Source: Streptomyces sp. NRRL S-87
GTDB taxonomy: Bacteria; Actinomycetota; Actinomycetes; Streptomycetales; Streptomycetaceae
NCBI RefSeq assembly: GCF_000719335.1
Contig: NZ_JOGB01000031.1
Coordinates: 44,237-108,236, forward strand
Reading direction: 5' to 3'
Length of the DNA: 64,000 nt
Notes under the pieces: model-generated
What the model was told of the DNA's origin: nothing
What the model saw: the letters and a program-made list of their open reading frames with translations, nothing else
Database searches by the model: none
Program-made: the position numbers and the translations under genes
Shown here: positions 36,986 to 45,254 of the stretch, in pieces
How positions within the stretch are numbered: the first letter of the stretch is position 1
Layout: every line of letters begins with the position of its first letter

Positions 36986-37008
36986 GGCCCAGGTCGGGGA
37001 CCTGGGCC
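36986..37008. terminator. Hairpin between acetyltransferase and ABC permease genes
   Basis: Perfect 10-bp stem GGCCCAGGTC with a three-base loop, 57 bases after the acetyltransferase stop, between convergent genes. Confidence 0.75.
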
Positions 37009-37113
37009 CCTGGCCGGCATGGCCGCGCCGGCCTGGGAGGCGGGCGATCCGGAGCCGTTCGTCGCCGCAGGTCCCAACCGTGGGGCGGGAACATCGCCAG
37101 CCGCGGACGGTCG

Positions 37114-40050
37114 TCACTCCGTGGTGCGGACGGCCAGGGCCGGGCGGACGGCGGCTGCGCGCCGGGCGGGGCCGAAGGTGGCCAGGAGCGATGCGGCGAA
37201 GGTGGTGGCGGCCAGGGTGGCGATGCTGGTCCACTCGATCGGGAAGCCGCCTTCGAGACCCGCGAACGCGGCGCTGTTGCCGTACATCAGCCAGGTCGTG
37301 AGCACCCCCAGCAGGGTGCCCAGCGCGATGCCTTCCACGGTGATGAAGGCACTCTCCCAGAGGAAGGATCGCTGGACGGTCCGGGACCGGAAGCCCAGCG
37401 CCCGCAGGATGCCGATGGTGCGCCGGCGTTCGCGTACGGCGCGGACCATGACGACGCCGAGGCCGGTGATGCCCACCAGGAGGCCGAGGGCGAGAAAGCC
37501 CTGCATGAGGCGGAAGAAGGCCGTGCTGGAGTCGAACTGGCGGCGGATGTCGGACGCGATCGGCGTGGCGACCAGACTGGAAGAGAGGTGCTCTCCCTGC
37601 AATCGGCTCGCGAGGGTCTCCGGTGAGGTGCCGGGTCGGGTCCTGACCAGTGCGGACGCGTTCTGGGCCTGCGGGCCGAAGAGCTGGCGTACTCCGCCTT
37701 CGCCCATGACGACGGGGTAGACGGTGGAACTGGCACCCGTGCCCGGGTAGAAGACCATGCCGTTGCTGAGGACTCCGGCGATGGTCTTCCGTTCGCTCCG
37801 GCCCGTCCGCGGATCCGTCAGGGTGAGGGTGTCTCCGGGGTCGTAGTAGTCGCCGGCGGGGCCGCCCGTACTGCCGAAGAAGGCGTCGATCACGACGTAG
37901 CGGGGGTCGTCGGCGAGGGCCCGCCACACGGCCGGGTCGTCCTTCAGCCCTGCGAGCCGTTCGCGGAAGGTGATGCCGGTGATGGACCCGTCGGGTACTC
38001 CGACGACGGCCGCGTCGAGGGGCTGGGCGGTGCGACCGCCCGGGTCGCTGGCCCGGCCGGCCGTGTTGAGCAGCGGTGTGACGGCTGCGAGTTCATCGGC
38101 GTGGGTGCCGTCGCGCAGCTCGGCGGGGAGCCGGTCGTGGGCGGCCTGGGGGTTGTAGTCCAGGCGCAGCGAGTAGCCGGCCGTGGCGTCGGCCACGACG
38201 CCGTCGACGCCGGCGTTCAGGATGCCCGAGATCTCGGTGAGCAGGACGAGGACGAACACGATGAGCGTGTACATCACGAGGGTGGCTCCGGTGCGGAACC
38301 GCTTGGCCAGGGGGTAGGCGATGGCCAGACGCGCTGCCAGACCCGCCTCCGAGGGGCGGTCGAGGAACCGTCGCACGGGTCGCAGCACGGCCTTCTGGTT
38401 GTTACTGACGAGCACGACCGCGGAGAAGGCCGCCAGGGCACCCTGGATGACGTACACGGACATCGAGGGCGTGTCGAAGATCGCCGGGCGGACGACGGGC
38501 GCCAGCAGGGTCCACGCGAGCACGGCTGCCGCGACGAGCGTGGTCACGGCGGGCCGTGGTAGGAGGCGCAGCAGCAGCGGGGCGGCGAGGGCGAGGGCGA
38601 GGGCGGGCAGGAGGTAGGTTGCGTCCGGCTGGCTGCTGGCCACCGCGGGGACGGCCGCGAGTGCGCAGAGCACCGCGAGCGTGGCGGAGGCGGCGAGCAG
38701 CAGGCGGCGCGGGCGCTGCCCCGGCGCGGCGGGCAGGTCCCGAATGGCGGCGATGATGTTGAACCTGCTGATGCGCACGCTGGTGGCCAGGATGGCCGCG
38801 AAGGCGATGAGCAGGCCCATGGCGGCGCCGTTGAGGACGCTGGTGGGGGTGACGGAGAAGGCGATCTGGATGCTGCTCCCGCCGACGGACCAGCCGCGGA
38901 AGATCTCCGCGGCCACCACGGCGACGGCCCAGCCGACGCCGATGCCGATCGCCACGCCCGGCAGCGCGGACAGCAGGGCGTAGGCGGTCCCTTCGAGGGT
39001 GAAGGACCCCACCAGGTGGGAACGCTTCATTCCGACCGCCCGGACCATTCCCATCTGGGGTTTCCGCTCCTCGCCGAGCATGACGAAGATGTTCACCAGG
39101 AGGAGGGCACCGGCGATGATGCTGAAGCTGCCGATCATGAGGAACAGCGCGCCGAGGGAGTCCCCGGCCTGCTCGGCGTCGCGCAGCACGGTGTGCTTGG
39201 GCGTCTCCACGGCAGCCTGGCCGGACAGTGGTCCCAGTGCCCGGCGTATGTCCGCGCCGACCTTCGCCGTCAGGGCGTCGCCGGCTTCGACGCCGCCGCG
39301 GTTGGACACGAAGGTGACGGAGCGCGGCTCCGTCCCGGCCGCCCGGGCTGCGGCGTCGAGCGTTCCGGGTGCCAGGAACGCGTCGCGGTTCATCCGACCG
39401 CCCAGCCCCACGCCGGCCAGTCCTCGCTCGGGCACGACCCGGTCCACCCGGTACGTCTGCGGCGTCCCGAACAGGTACAGCGTGACGGTGTCCCCGGCTC
39501 CCACGCGCAGGGAGCGGGCCAGCGGCGCGTTGAGCACGACCTGGTCCGGTCCCGGTTGCCGTCCGCCCAGGCCCGGGTCGCCGTGCTGCGCGCCGAATCG
39601 GGAGGCGTCGGTGAAGTCCATCTGCCAGGCGAGGACACGCGGTTCGGCGGTGGGCCGGCCGTCCGGTCGGCTCACCGCGGATGCCTGGGTGGCCTGGGCG
39701 GTCAGTACGCCGTCGACGTCGGGATCGCGGGCCAGCGCCGCCAGCCGCCCGGTGACGGCACGCCCCGCCGCGCCCGGCGGGGCGACCACGCGTTCGTCCA
39801 CCGGTCCCAGGGTTCGGTACGCCTCCTGCCGGACCGAGAAGTCCAGGGTGTCGCCGACGACGAGGGCGCCGATGATGATGGCCGTTCCGAGGACGGACCC
39901 GCCGATCACCAGTACCGCCTCGGTGGGGCGGCGAGCCAGCTGCCGGAAGGCGAGCCGCCGCGACACCGGCTGGCGGAAGGCCGCCACCGCGAGGGCGGCG
40001 AGGGCGAGCCCGAGGGTGATGAGCAGGGGTGCCAGCAGGCCGGGGTACAT
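37114..40050 (-). CDS. FtsX/MacB-type ABC transporter permease
   Basis: 978 residues, the usual size of the actinobacterial two-FtsX permeases. Hydrophobic helices occur near the N-terminus (LLITLGLALAALAVAAF and VIGGSVLGTAIIIGALVVG). A large external domain follows. The first FtsX block (SIIAGALLLVNIFVMLGEER) and the last (LVGITGLGVVMVRAVRERRR with IGILRALGFRSRTVQ) each have the M-x-A-x-G/L-G-F/M coupling-helix motif. Such permeases extract or export lipids, peptides or lipoproteins, or transduce signals. Starts three bases after the ATPase gene stop; clearly one operon. Confidence 0.9.
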   Translation of the reverse strand: MYPGLLAPLLITLGLALAALAVAAFRQPVSRRLAFRQLARRPTEAVLVIGGSVLGTAIIIGALVVGDTLDFSVRQEAYRTLGPVDERVVAPPGAAGRAVTGRLAALARDPDVDGVLTAQATQASAVSRPDGRPTAEPRVLAWQMDFTDASRFGAQHGDPGLGGRQPGPDQVVLNAPLARSLRVGAGDTVTLYLFGTPQTYRVDRVVPERGLAGVGLGGRMNRDAFLAPGTLDAAARAAGTEPRSVTFVSNRGGVEAGDALTAKVGADIRRALGPLSGQAAVETPKHTVLRDAEQAGDSLGALFLMIGSFSIIAGALLLVNIFVMLGEERKPQMGMVRAVGMKRSHLVGSFTLEGTAYALLSALPGVAIGIGVGWAVAVVAAEIFRGWSVGGSSIQIAFSVTPTSVLNGAAMGLLIAFAAILATSVRISRFNIIAAIRDLPAAPGQRPRRLLLAASATLAVLCALAAVPAVASSQPDATYLLPALALALAAPLLLRLLPRPAVTTLVAAAVLAWTLLAPVVRPAIFDTPSMSVYVIQGALAAFSAVVLVSNNQKAVLRPVRRFLDRPSEAGLAARLAIAYPLAKRFRTGATLVMYTLIVFVLVLLTEISGILNAGVDGVVADATAGYSLRLDYNPQAAHDRLPAELRDGTHADELAAVTPLLNTAGRASDPGGRTAQPLDAAVVGVPDGSITGITFRERLAGLKDDPAVWRALADDPRYVVIDAFFGSTGGPAGDYYDPGDTLTLTDPRTGRSERKTIAGVLSNGMVFYPGTGASSTVYPVVMGEGGVRQLFGPQAQNASALVRTRPGTSPETLASRLQGEHLSSSLVATPIASDIRRQFDSSTAFFRLMQGFLALGLLVGITGLGVVMVRAVRERRRTIGILRALGFRSRTVQRSFLWESAFITVEGIALGTLLGVLTTWLMYGNSAAFAGLEGGFPIEWTSIATLAATTFAASLLATFGPARRAAAVRPALAVRTTE

Positions 40051-40053
40051 GGC

Positions 40054-40791
40054 TCAGCCCAGGGGAAGGTCGGTGCCGACGCGACGGTCGGCCACGTCCT
40101 GGCGGACGTCGCCGACCAGCCGTCCGTCGCGCATGTGGATCAGGCGCGGCACCCGGCTGCCGATGGCGCCGTCGTGGGTGACCAGGACGATCGTCTGGCC
40201 CTCTTCTTCGTTGAGCTCGCACAGGAGGTCCATCACCTGGTCGGCCATCGTGCTGTCCAGGTTGCCGGTCGGCTCGTCCGCCCACACGATCGCCGGACGT
40301 CCGGCGAGGGCCCGGGCGATGGTCACGCGCTGCTGCTCGCCGCCCGACATCTCGCTCGGCCGGTGCTCGACCCGATGTCCGAGGCCGACCCGGTCGAGCA
40401 TGGCCAGGGCCCTGCCGCGGGCCTCGGACGGCCGGGTGCCCACGAGCAGCAGGGGCAGCTCCACGTTCTCCACCGCGGAGAACACCGGGATGAGGTTGAA
40501 GGCCTGGAATACGAATCCCATGGTGTGCGCCCGGTGCCGGGTCCTTGCCCCGTCGGACATGGCGAAGAGGTCGCGGCCGTCGATGAGCACGCGGCCGTCG
40601 TCGATGTCGTCCAGGCCGGAGAGGCAGTTCAGCAAGGTGGTCTTGCCGGAGCCGGACGGTCCCATGACCCCCACCAGCTCGCCGGAGCCCACTGTGATGT
40701 CCAGGTCGGCAAGGGCCGTCACGGCCACCGAGCCCGTCCGGTAGACCTTGCGTACTCCGGTGGCGACGAGGAGCGGCCGGTCGCTGTCCAT
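40054..40791 (-). CDS. ABC transporter ATP-binding protein (LolD/MacB type)
   Basis: 245 residues. Walker A GPSGSGKTT at 44-52, the Q-loop in GFVFQAFNLIPVFSAVENVE, signature MSGGEQQRVTIARALA, Walker B AIVWADEPTGNLDS and H-loop LVTHD are all intact. The ATG at 40791 follows AGGAGG at eight bases; longer frames upstream are not supported. Partner of the 978-residue permease immediately downstream. A palindrome of the GGGACC type sits 36-51 bases upstream of the start, suggesting shared control with the stress-protein genes. Confidence 0.93.
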   Translation of the reverse strand: MDSDRPLLVATGVRKVYRTGSVAVTALADLDITVGSGELVGVMGPSGSGKTTLLNCLSGLDDIDDGRVLIDGRDLFAMSDGARTRHRAHTMGFVFQAFNLIPVFSAVENVELPLLLVGTRPSEARGRALAMLDRVGLGHRVEHRPSEMSGGEQQRVTIARALAGRPAIVWADEPTGNLDSTMADQVMDLLCELNEEEGQTIVLVTHDGAIGSRVPRLIHMRDGRLVGDVRQDVADRRVGTDLPLG

Positions 40792-40826
40792 GGGGTCATC
40801 CTCCTGGCGCGCCACCGGGACCGGGG

Positions 40827-40842
40827 AGGGCCGAACGGTCCC
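40827..40842 (-). promoter_or_regulatory. GGGACC-type dyad before the ABC operon
   Basis: On the gene strand it reads GGGACCGTTCGGCCCT, identical to the copy at 43155-43170. A related GGGACCCGTACGTCCC lies at 40848-40863. Proposed regulator site of the OsdR/DevR kind. Confidence 0.45.
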
Positions 40843-41044
40843 CATCCGGGACCCGTACGTCCCCACGGCCGGCAGACGGGTAGTCGGCGACGACCTCGGC
40901 CGCCCGCCGGGCATCGACGCCGCCGGGATCGGTGGCCGTTCCCGTGGGGCGGGCGAGCCATGCGGTGCGGTCGGCGGCGTGTGCGAGCGCCTGCACCGCG
41001 GGCAGCGGGTCGGCGTAGGAAAGGACGGTGAGGTCCCGGCCCGA

Positions 41045-41227
41045 CCATGATCAGCGGGTCGCGCAGTCGGGCCAGGACCCGCTGCCACACCGGTGTGGGG
41101 CGGGCGGTGCCACCTCGTCGGGGCCGTGCTCCGCCAGGCGACGCCGTACGTCCGTTTCGGTGAGCCGGCGCGGGGCGGGCGCCGGGGACGGCGGTGTCCT
41201 GGCGGCGTCGACCGCGGGGCTGCTCAC
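41045..41227 (-). pseudogene. N-terminal remnant of a P-type cation ATPase
   Basis: A GTG at 41227 opens a frame with LTETDVRRRLAEHGPDEVAP, the cation-ATPase N-terminal domain. One base is then missing, and the next frame continues TPVWQRVLARLRDPLIMV, where a full enzyme would enter its first membrane helices. Homology ends at about 41045. The gene lies 8 bases after the upstream UspA gene, so it was once the third gene of that operon. CtpF-like ATPases are partners of UspA genes in the mycobacterial DosR regulon. Confidence 0.65.
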
Positions 41228-41234
41228 GGCTGCC

Positions 41235-42098
41235 TCAGTCGGCGGGCACGATGACGACCGGGCAGTGCGCGCGGTGGAGCATGCCGTGGACGACGGAGCC
41301 GAGCCGCATGCCGGTGTAGCCGCCCCGGCCCCGCCGGCCGACGACCGCGGCCAGTGCGTGCTCGGAGGCGGCTGCGAGCTCTTCGACGGGGTGCCCGACC
41401 GGCACCTCGCGGGTGAGCCGCACGTCCGGGTACTTCCCCGGCCAGCCTGCGGTGGCCTCCGCGAGCAGGGCTCGCTGGGCGCGGAGCGCCGTCTCCTCGT
41501 CGTGCAGGGCGAACACGGGGGCCTGCCATACCGCGATGGCGCGCAGTGCGGCGCCCCGCAGTGCGGCCTCCTCGAAGGCGAAGGCCAGGGCGGCCTGCGC
41601 GTGCGGGCTGCCGTCCACGCCGACGACGAGGTACGGGGGTTGCTGGGTGACGTGCTCCGCGTCGCCCACGACAACGACCGGGCAGGTCGCCTGGGCGGCG
41701 ACGGGCACCACGACGGAGCCGGCGCTGAGGTACTCCTCCGTTCGGCTCAGGTGCCGGGATCCCAGCACGACCATGCGGGCCTCCCGCGACATCCCGCCGA
41801 GCACGGCCGCCGGGGAGCCGTCCGCCACTTCCAGGACGGGGACCAGCCCCCGGTGGCGCAGGCCGGCCCATTCGCCGGCCTCGCGCAGGGTCTGCGCCGC
41901 CGCGTGGCGCGCGGACGAGGGCAGGTGTGCGCCGTCGGATCCGCGGGCGTCGCCGCGCACGGGCTGTGCGACGACGAGGGACAGCGGGAGTCGGCGGCGG
42001 TGGGCCTCGTCGGCCGCCCAGGCGACCGGCAGGTGCCACTCCCTGGTGGGGTCGATCCCGGCGACGATGCCGACCCGGTCGGACGGCCGGCGGTTCAC
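41235..42098 (-). CDS. Tandem UspA universal stress protein
   Basis: 287 residues in two UspA domains. Domain 1 ends VVLGSRHLSRTEEYLSAGSV, with G-x2-G replaced, so ATP binding there is doubtful. Domain 2 starts YLVVGVDGSPHAQAALAFAF and has VVGRRGRGGYTGMRLGSVVH, a good G-x2-G-x9-G-S-type ATP loop. The GTG at 42098 overlaps the stop of the preceding UspA gene (GTGA), so the two are translationally coupled. UspA proteins bind ATP and support survival in hypoxia or dormancy. Confidence 0.9.
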   Translation of the reverse strand: MNRRPSDRVGIVAGIDPTREWHLPVAWAADEAHRRRLPLSLVVAQPVRGDARGSDGAHLPSSARHAAAQTLREAGEWAGLRHRGLVPVLEVADGSPAAVLGGMSREARMVVLGSRHLSRTEEYLSAGSVVVPVAAQATCPVVVVGDAEHVTQQPPYLVVGVDGSPHAQAALAFAFEEAALRGAALRAIAVWQAPVFALHDEETALRAQRALLAEATAGWPGKYPDVRLTREVPVGHPVEELAAASEHALAAVVGRRGRGGYTGMRLGSVVHGMLHRAHCPVVIVPAD

Positions 42099-42994
42099 GG
42101 CTCGCCCTTCGGCGCGGGCGTGCGGGGGATCAGCAGGACGGGGCAGTGGGCGTGGTGGACCAGGGTGTGGGTCGCCCGGCCGAGCGTGCTGCCGATGAAT
42201 CCGCGGTTCCGGCGCCCGCCCATGACGAGCAGGTCGGCGTGCTGGGTGGCTTCGACGAGCACGCCGCCGACGGAGATGCTCTTCTCCGCGTCGGACTGGA
42301 CGGTCAGGGCGGGGAACTCCTCGCGGATCTGGTCCGCGACGGCCGTCAGGTGCCGCGCGTGCTCCTGGGCGACCTCGTCGACGGTGTCGAGCTGGCCCAC
42401 GACCAGTCCGACGGACTCCAGCAGGTTCCATACGTGCAGGAGCCGCAGGGATGCCTTGCGCAGTTCGGCCTCACGGGCCGCGTAGCGGGCGCAGACGAGA
42501 TCGTGCTCGTCGCGGACGGCGGTCAGGACCGTGCCGCTCTCCGCTCCACCCCCGTCGCCGCGGACCACGACGACGGGTGTCCTCGCGCCAGCGGCGGCCT
42601 TCAGGCCCGTGGAGCCCAGCATGAGGGAGTTGAAGCCGCCCACGCCGCGGCTGCCGACCACGATCGTGCCGTACACGCCGCCGGCGGCGTGCAGGCTCGA
42701 CACGGCGTCGCGGCGGCTGAACTCCGTGGTGACCTGCAGGTCAGGATGCTCCTCGGTGACCGCCCGGGCGGTGCCGTCAAGGAGGGCACGGCCGGCCGCG
42801 CGCACTTCCTCGATCATCTCGGCGGACAGGTACAGCGCCTTGTTGTCGGTGTCGGCCGCGTACAGGATGTGCAGGGGGCGGCCCCGGCGGGAGGCCTCGT
42901 CCGCCGCCCACAGGGCGGCCGCGCGCGCGGGCTTCGAGCCGTCGACGCCGACGACGACCGAGCTGGTGTCCGGGGTCCGGATGGTGCCTTCCAC
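42095..42994 (-). CDS. Tandem UspA universal stress protein
   Basis: 299 residues, two UspA domains. Domain 1 (VVVGVDGSKPARAAALWAAD) has a full ATP-binding loop GSRGVGGFNSLMLGST. Domain 2 has a degenerate loop (GGRRNRGFIGSTLGRATH). The GTG at 42994 is preceded by GGGAGGAATC. First gene of a leftward operon with the next UspA gene and the P-type ATPase remnant. The perfect GGGACC-GAAA-GGTCCC palindrome lies 87 bases upstream, so OsdR/DevR-like control is the working idea. Confidence 0.9.
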   Translation of the reverse strand: MEGTIRTPDTSSVVVGVDGSKPARAAALWAADEASRRGRPLHILYAADTDNKALYLSAEMIEEVRAAGRALLDGTARAVTEEHPDLQVTTEFSRRDAVSSLHAAGGVYGTIVVGSRGVGGFNSLMLGSTGLKAAAGARTPVVVVRGDGGGAESGTVLTAVRDEHDLVCARYAAREAELRKASLRLLHVWNLLESVGLVVGQLDTVDEVAQEHARHLTAVADQIREEFPALTVQSDAEKSISVGGVLVEATQHADLLVMGGRRNRGFIGSTLGRATHTLVHHAHCPVLLIPRTPAPKGEP

Positions 42995-43080
42995 GATTCC
43001 TCCCAACCGAGAACTACGGGTGGCACCTCCCACGCTGCGCCGCCCGCCGACGGGGCGAGAGGGCCGCCCGGGTCCCGGTG

Positions 43081-43096
43081 GGGACCGAAAGGTCCC
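43081..43096. promoter_or_regulatory. Perfect palindrome GGGACC-GAAA-GGTCCC
   Basis: In the 319-base spacer (42995-43313) between the leftward UspA operon and the rightward nitroreductase remnant/UspA unit. Arms are perfectly complementary. Resembles the DosR box core GGGAC-N-GTCCC, with two extra central bases. The spacer otherwise holds only the second dyad below. Confidence 0.6.
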
Positions 43097-43154
43097 TACC
43101 CGCGCGGGACCGGGCCGGGCGGTGCCCGTCACGTGGCCCGACCGGGCCTCCGAC

Positions 43155-43170
43155 GGGACCGTTCGGCCCT
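43155..43170. promoter_or_regulatory. Second dyad GGGACCGTTCGGCCCT in the same spacer
   Basis: Identical in 16 bases to the site before the ABC operon (40827-40842, opposite strand) and similar to the site before hsp20 (46306-46321). A GGACCC-ATAC-GTCC element follows at 43209-43222. Confidence 0.45.
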
Positions 43171-43313
43171 CCCCCGCCGTGCGCCCCGCGGTGGACGGTG
43201 AACCCAGGACCCATACGTCCGGGCCGACGGGCGCGACGGTCGACGACGCCCTGGCCGCTCCGACCCTCCCCACCCGGGACGCGATGCCGTGGTGAACTGG
43301 ATCGGAGCCTCCC

Positions 43314-43446
43314 ATGACCGCCTCGCTCGACCCTCTGCTCGTCGTCCGCATCGTCGACGACGCCGTCACCGCGCCGTCCATGCACAACGCCCAACCCTGG
43401 CGCTTCGTCTTCCGTGCGGGCGTCGGTGCCATCAAGACCGACCACC
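43314..43446 (+). pseudogene. N-terminal stub of an Acg-like nitroreductase
   Basis: ATG at 43314 with GGAG upstream. The first 36 residues include IVDDAVTAPSMHNAQPWRF, the very conserved FMN-binding opening of Acg/nitroreductase-family proteins (A-P-S-x-x-N-x-Q-P-W). After about 43446 the frame runs into the leader of the next gene without further similarity. Acg is a member of the mycobacterial DosR regulon. The remainder (~280 residues) has been deleted. Confidence 0.65.
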
Positions 43447-43506
43447 GGGCGGCCCGTCCCGGGCCTCCGGGCCGCCCGCACCACGCCCCGGGTGAGGAGG
43501 TGCACC

Positions 43507-44376
43507 ATGAGGCAGCACGTGACCGTCGGCGTCGACGGCACCCCCCAGAGCCGGGCCGCGGCCCGCTGGGCCGCCCGCGAGGCCGCACTGCGTGACGTTC
43601 CCCTGCGGATCGTCCATGTCGTGGACGCGCCCCTTATCCCGGTCGAGGCCCGCATGGACCGCGTGGCCGCCGACCGCTGGGCGGACCAGGAACTCACCGA
43701 TGCCGTACGTGACGTACGCGACCGCTACGCAGGCCTGGAAGCCGGAACGCGCCGCCTGGCCGGCAGGCCGGCCGCGGCGCTGGCGGCCGAGGCCACGGAC
43801 GCCTCACTCCTGGTCCTGGGATCCCGGGGGCTGGGCACGACGACCGGCTTCCTCCTGGGGTCCGTCGCCCTCTCGACGCTCACGGCGGTGCACACGCCCG
43901 CGGCACTGGTCCGGACCTCCACGGACCCGGACCCGGCCGAGACGCCGGAATACCGGCGCCTCGTCGTCGGGGTCGACATCCACCAGGCCTGTGACCGGGT
44001 GCTCGACTTCGCCTTCGAGGAGGCCGCGCGCCGCCGCTGCCCCCTGCACGCGGTCCACGCCTGGCATCTACCGCCGGCCTACAAGTACGTCGCCTACGCC
44101 GACCCCGACGCCGAGGACGAGATCCAGCGGGCGGTCACCCACCTGCTCGACGACACCCTGCTGCCCTGGCGGCACGAGTACCCGAAGGTACCGGTCACGG
44201 CCACGGCCGTACGCGGTCATGCGGGCCACGAACTGGTCCGCGCCGCCACCGACGCGGACCTGGTCGTCGTCGGCCGGCACGTCCGCCGCTCCCCTCTCGG
44301 CGCCCACCTCGGCCCGGTCACGCACGCCGTGATGCACCACGTGACCGCCCCCGTCGTCGTGGTCGCCCACGACTGA
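43507..44376 (+). CDS. Tandem UspA universal stress protein
   Basis: 289 residues, start ATG with GAGGAGG seven bases upstream. Domain 1 (VTVGVDGTPQSRAAARWAAR) has an intact ATP loop (VLGSRGLGTTTGFLLGSVAL). Domain 2 (LVVGVDIHQACDRVLDFAFE) has a weaker loop (VVGRHVRRSPLGAHLGPVTH). A third, divergently oriented paralogue of the UspA pair to the left. Followed after 48 bases by the CBS-BON gene on the same strand, probably one transcript. Confidence 0.9.
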   Translation: MRQHVTVGVDGTPQSRAAARWAAREAALRDVPLRIVHVVDAPLIPVEARMDRVAADRWADQELTDAVRDVRDRYAGLEAGTRRLAGRPAAALAAEATDASLLVLGSRGLGTTTGFLLGSVALSTLTAVHTPAALVRTSTDPDPAETPEYRRLVVGVDIHQACDRVLDFAFEEAARRRCPLHAVHAWHLPPAYKYVAYADPDAEDEIQRAVTHLLDDTLLPWRHEYPKVPVTATAVRGHAGHELVRAATDADLVVVGRHVRRSPLGAHLGPVTHAVMHHVTAPVVVVAHD

Positions 44377-44424
44377 TCCGGCCGTGCGGCGCGGCTGCGC
44401 CCCGACCCTCCCGTTGGAGGAATC

Positions 44425-45024
44425 ATGAAGCACCTGCACACCGTGGACGACGTGATGACCCACGCCGTCGTCTCCGTCGCCCAGGGGGCGATGGTCAAGG
44501 AGATCGTCGAGACGATGCAACGGTGGCGCATCAGCGCCCTGCCGGTGGTGTCGGCGGAAGGCCGAGTCCTCGGCGTGGTCTCCGAGGCCGACCTGCTGCG
44601 CAAGGCGGAGGGCACCGACACCTCTCACGACATCTGCGCCGGGCAGCTGATGACCGTACCGCCGCTCACCGTGCGCAGGTACGCCACCATCACGGGCGCC
44701 GCCCGCCTGATGGCCCGCGGGCACCTGAAGCGCCTCCCGGTCGTCGACGACGACGACCGCCTCGTCGGCGTCGTCAGCCGCGGCGACCTCCTGAAGATCT
44801 ACCTGCGGTCCGATGAGGACATCGCCGAGGAAGTCCGGGAAGTCCTGATGAAGCAGCTCATTCCCGGTGGAGGGTCCGCGGTGGTCCGCGTCCACGTGGA
44901 CCACGGCCTGGTCCGCCTCACCGGCTCGATCCCCGATCCGGCGATGCACGACGTCCTCGTACGCGCCACCCGCTCGGTCCCGGGAGTCGTCGACGTCAAG
45001 CTGCGCGCGGAAGTCCCCGCCTGA
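44425..45024 (+). CDS. CBS-pair / BON domain protein
   Basis: 199 residues. Two CBS motifs (VDDVMTHAVVSVAQGAMVKE with ISALPVVSAEGRVLGVVSEA, and GQLMTVPPLTVRRYATITGA with LKRLPVVDDDDRLVGVVSRG) form one Bateman module at 1-125. A C-terminal BON domain occupies about 135-197 (VRVHVDHGLVRLTGSIPDPA, VPGVVDVKLRAEV). CBS pairs bind adenosine nucleotides; BON domains bind lipids or membranes. This combination is frequent in streptomycete stress clusters and recalls Hrp1 of the DosR regulon. Strong GGAGG start. Confidence 0.92.
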   Translation: MKHLHTVDDVMTHAVVSVAQGAMVKEIVETMQRWRISALPVVSAEGRVLGVVSEADLLRKAEGTDTSHDICAGQLMTVPPLTVRRYATITGAARLMARGHLKRLPVVDDDDRLVGVVSRGDLLKIYLRSDEDIAEEVREVLMKQLIPGGGSAVVRVHVDHGLVRLTGSIPDPAMHDVLVRATRSVPGVVDVKLRAEVPA

Positions 45025-45130
45025 CGGGCGGAAGTGCGGTGCTCCACCGCAACGTGCCCGACCCGACGACACCGCCCGCGACGACACCGGTCCGCCGTGC
45101 GGGCCCGTCCCGTCCAAAGGAGAGGAGAGA

Positions 45131-45254
45131 GTGGCTGAGACACCGCGAAGTGAGAGGCCTGATGACCCGTGAGGTCGTCACGGTCCCGCCGGACGCCTTG
45201 TTGAAGGAGGTCGACGTGCGTCCGGAGGGTCACGCGTTCCTCAGACGGCGGTGA
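45131..45254 (+). pseudogene. CBS-domain remnant
   Basis: A GTG at 45131 with AGGAGAGGAGAGA upstream starts VAETPR. After a one-base loss the next frame continues VRGLMTREVVTVPPDALLKE, the opening of a CBS protein like the intact one upstream. Similarity ends near 45215. A second CBS gene has been lost here, its stub running to the convergent flavodoxin gene. Confidence 0.6.

Noticed and set aside
35807..37927. 706-codon leftward frame over the acetyltransferase region
   Set aside because: Shadow of the acetyltransferase and ABC permease genes.
40796..41040. Leftward frame between the ABC gene and the ATPase remnant
   Set aside because: No family recognised (DPLPAVQALAHAADRTAWL), no start; possibly a further scar but unsupported.
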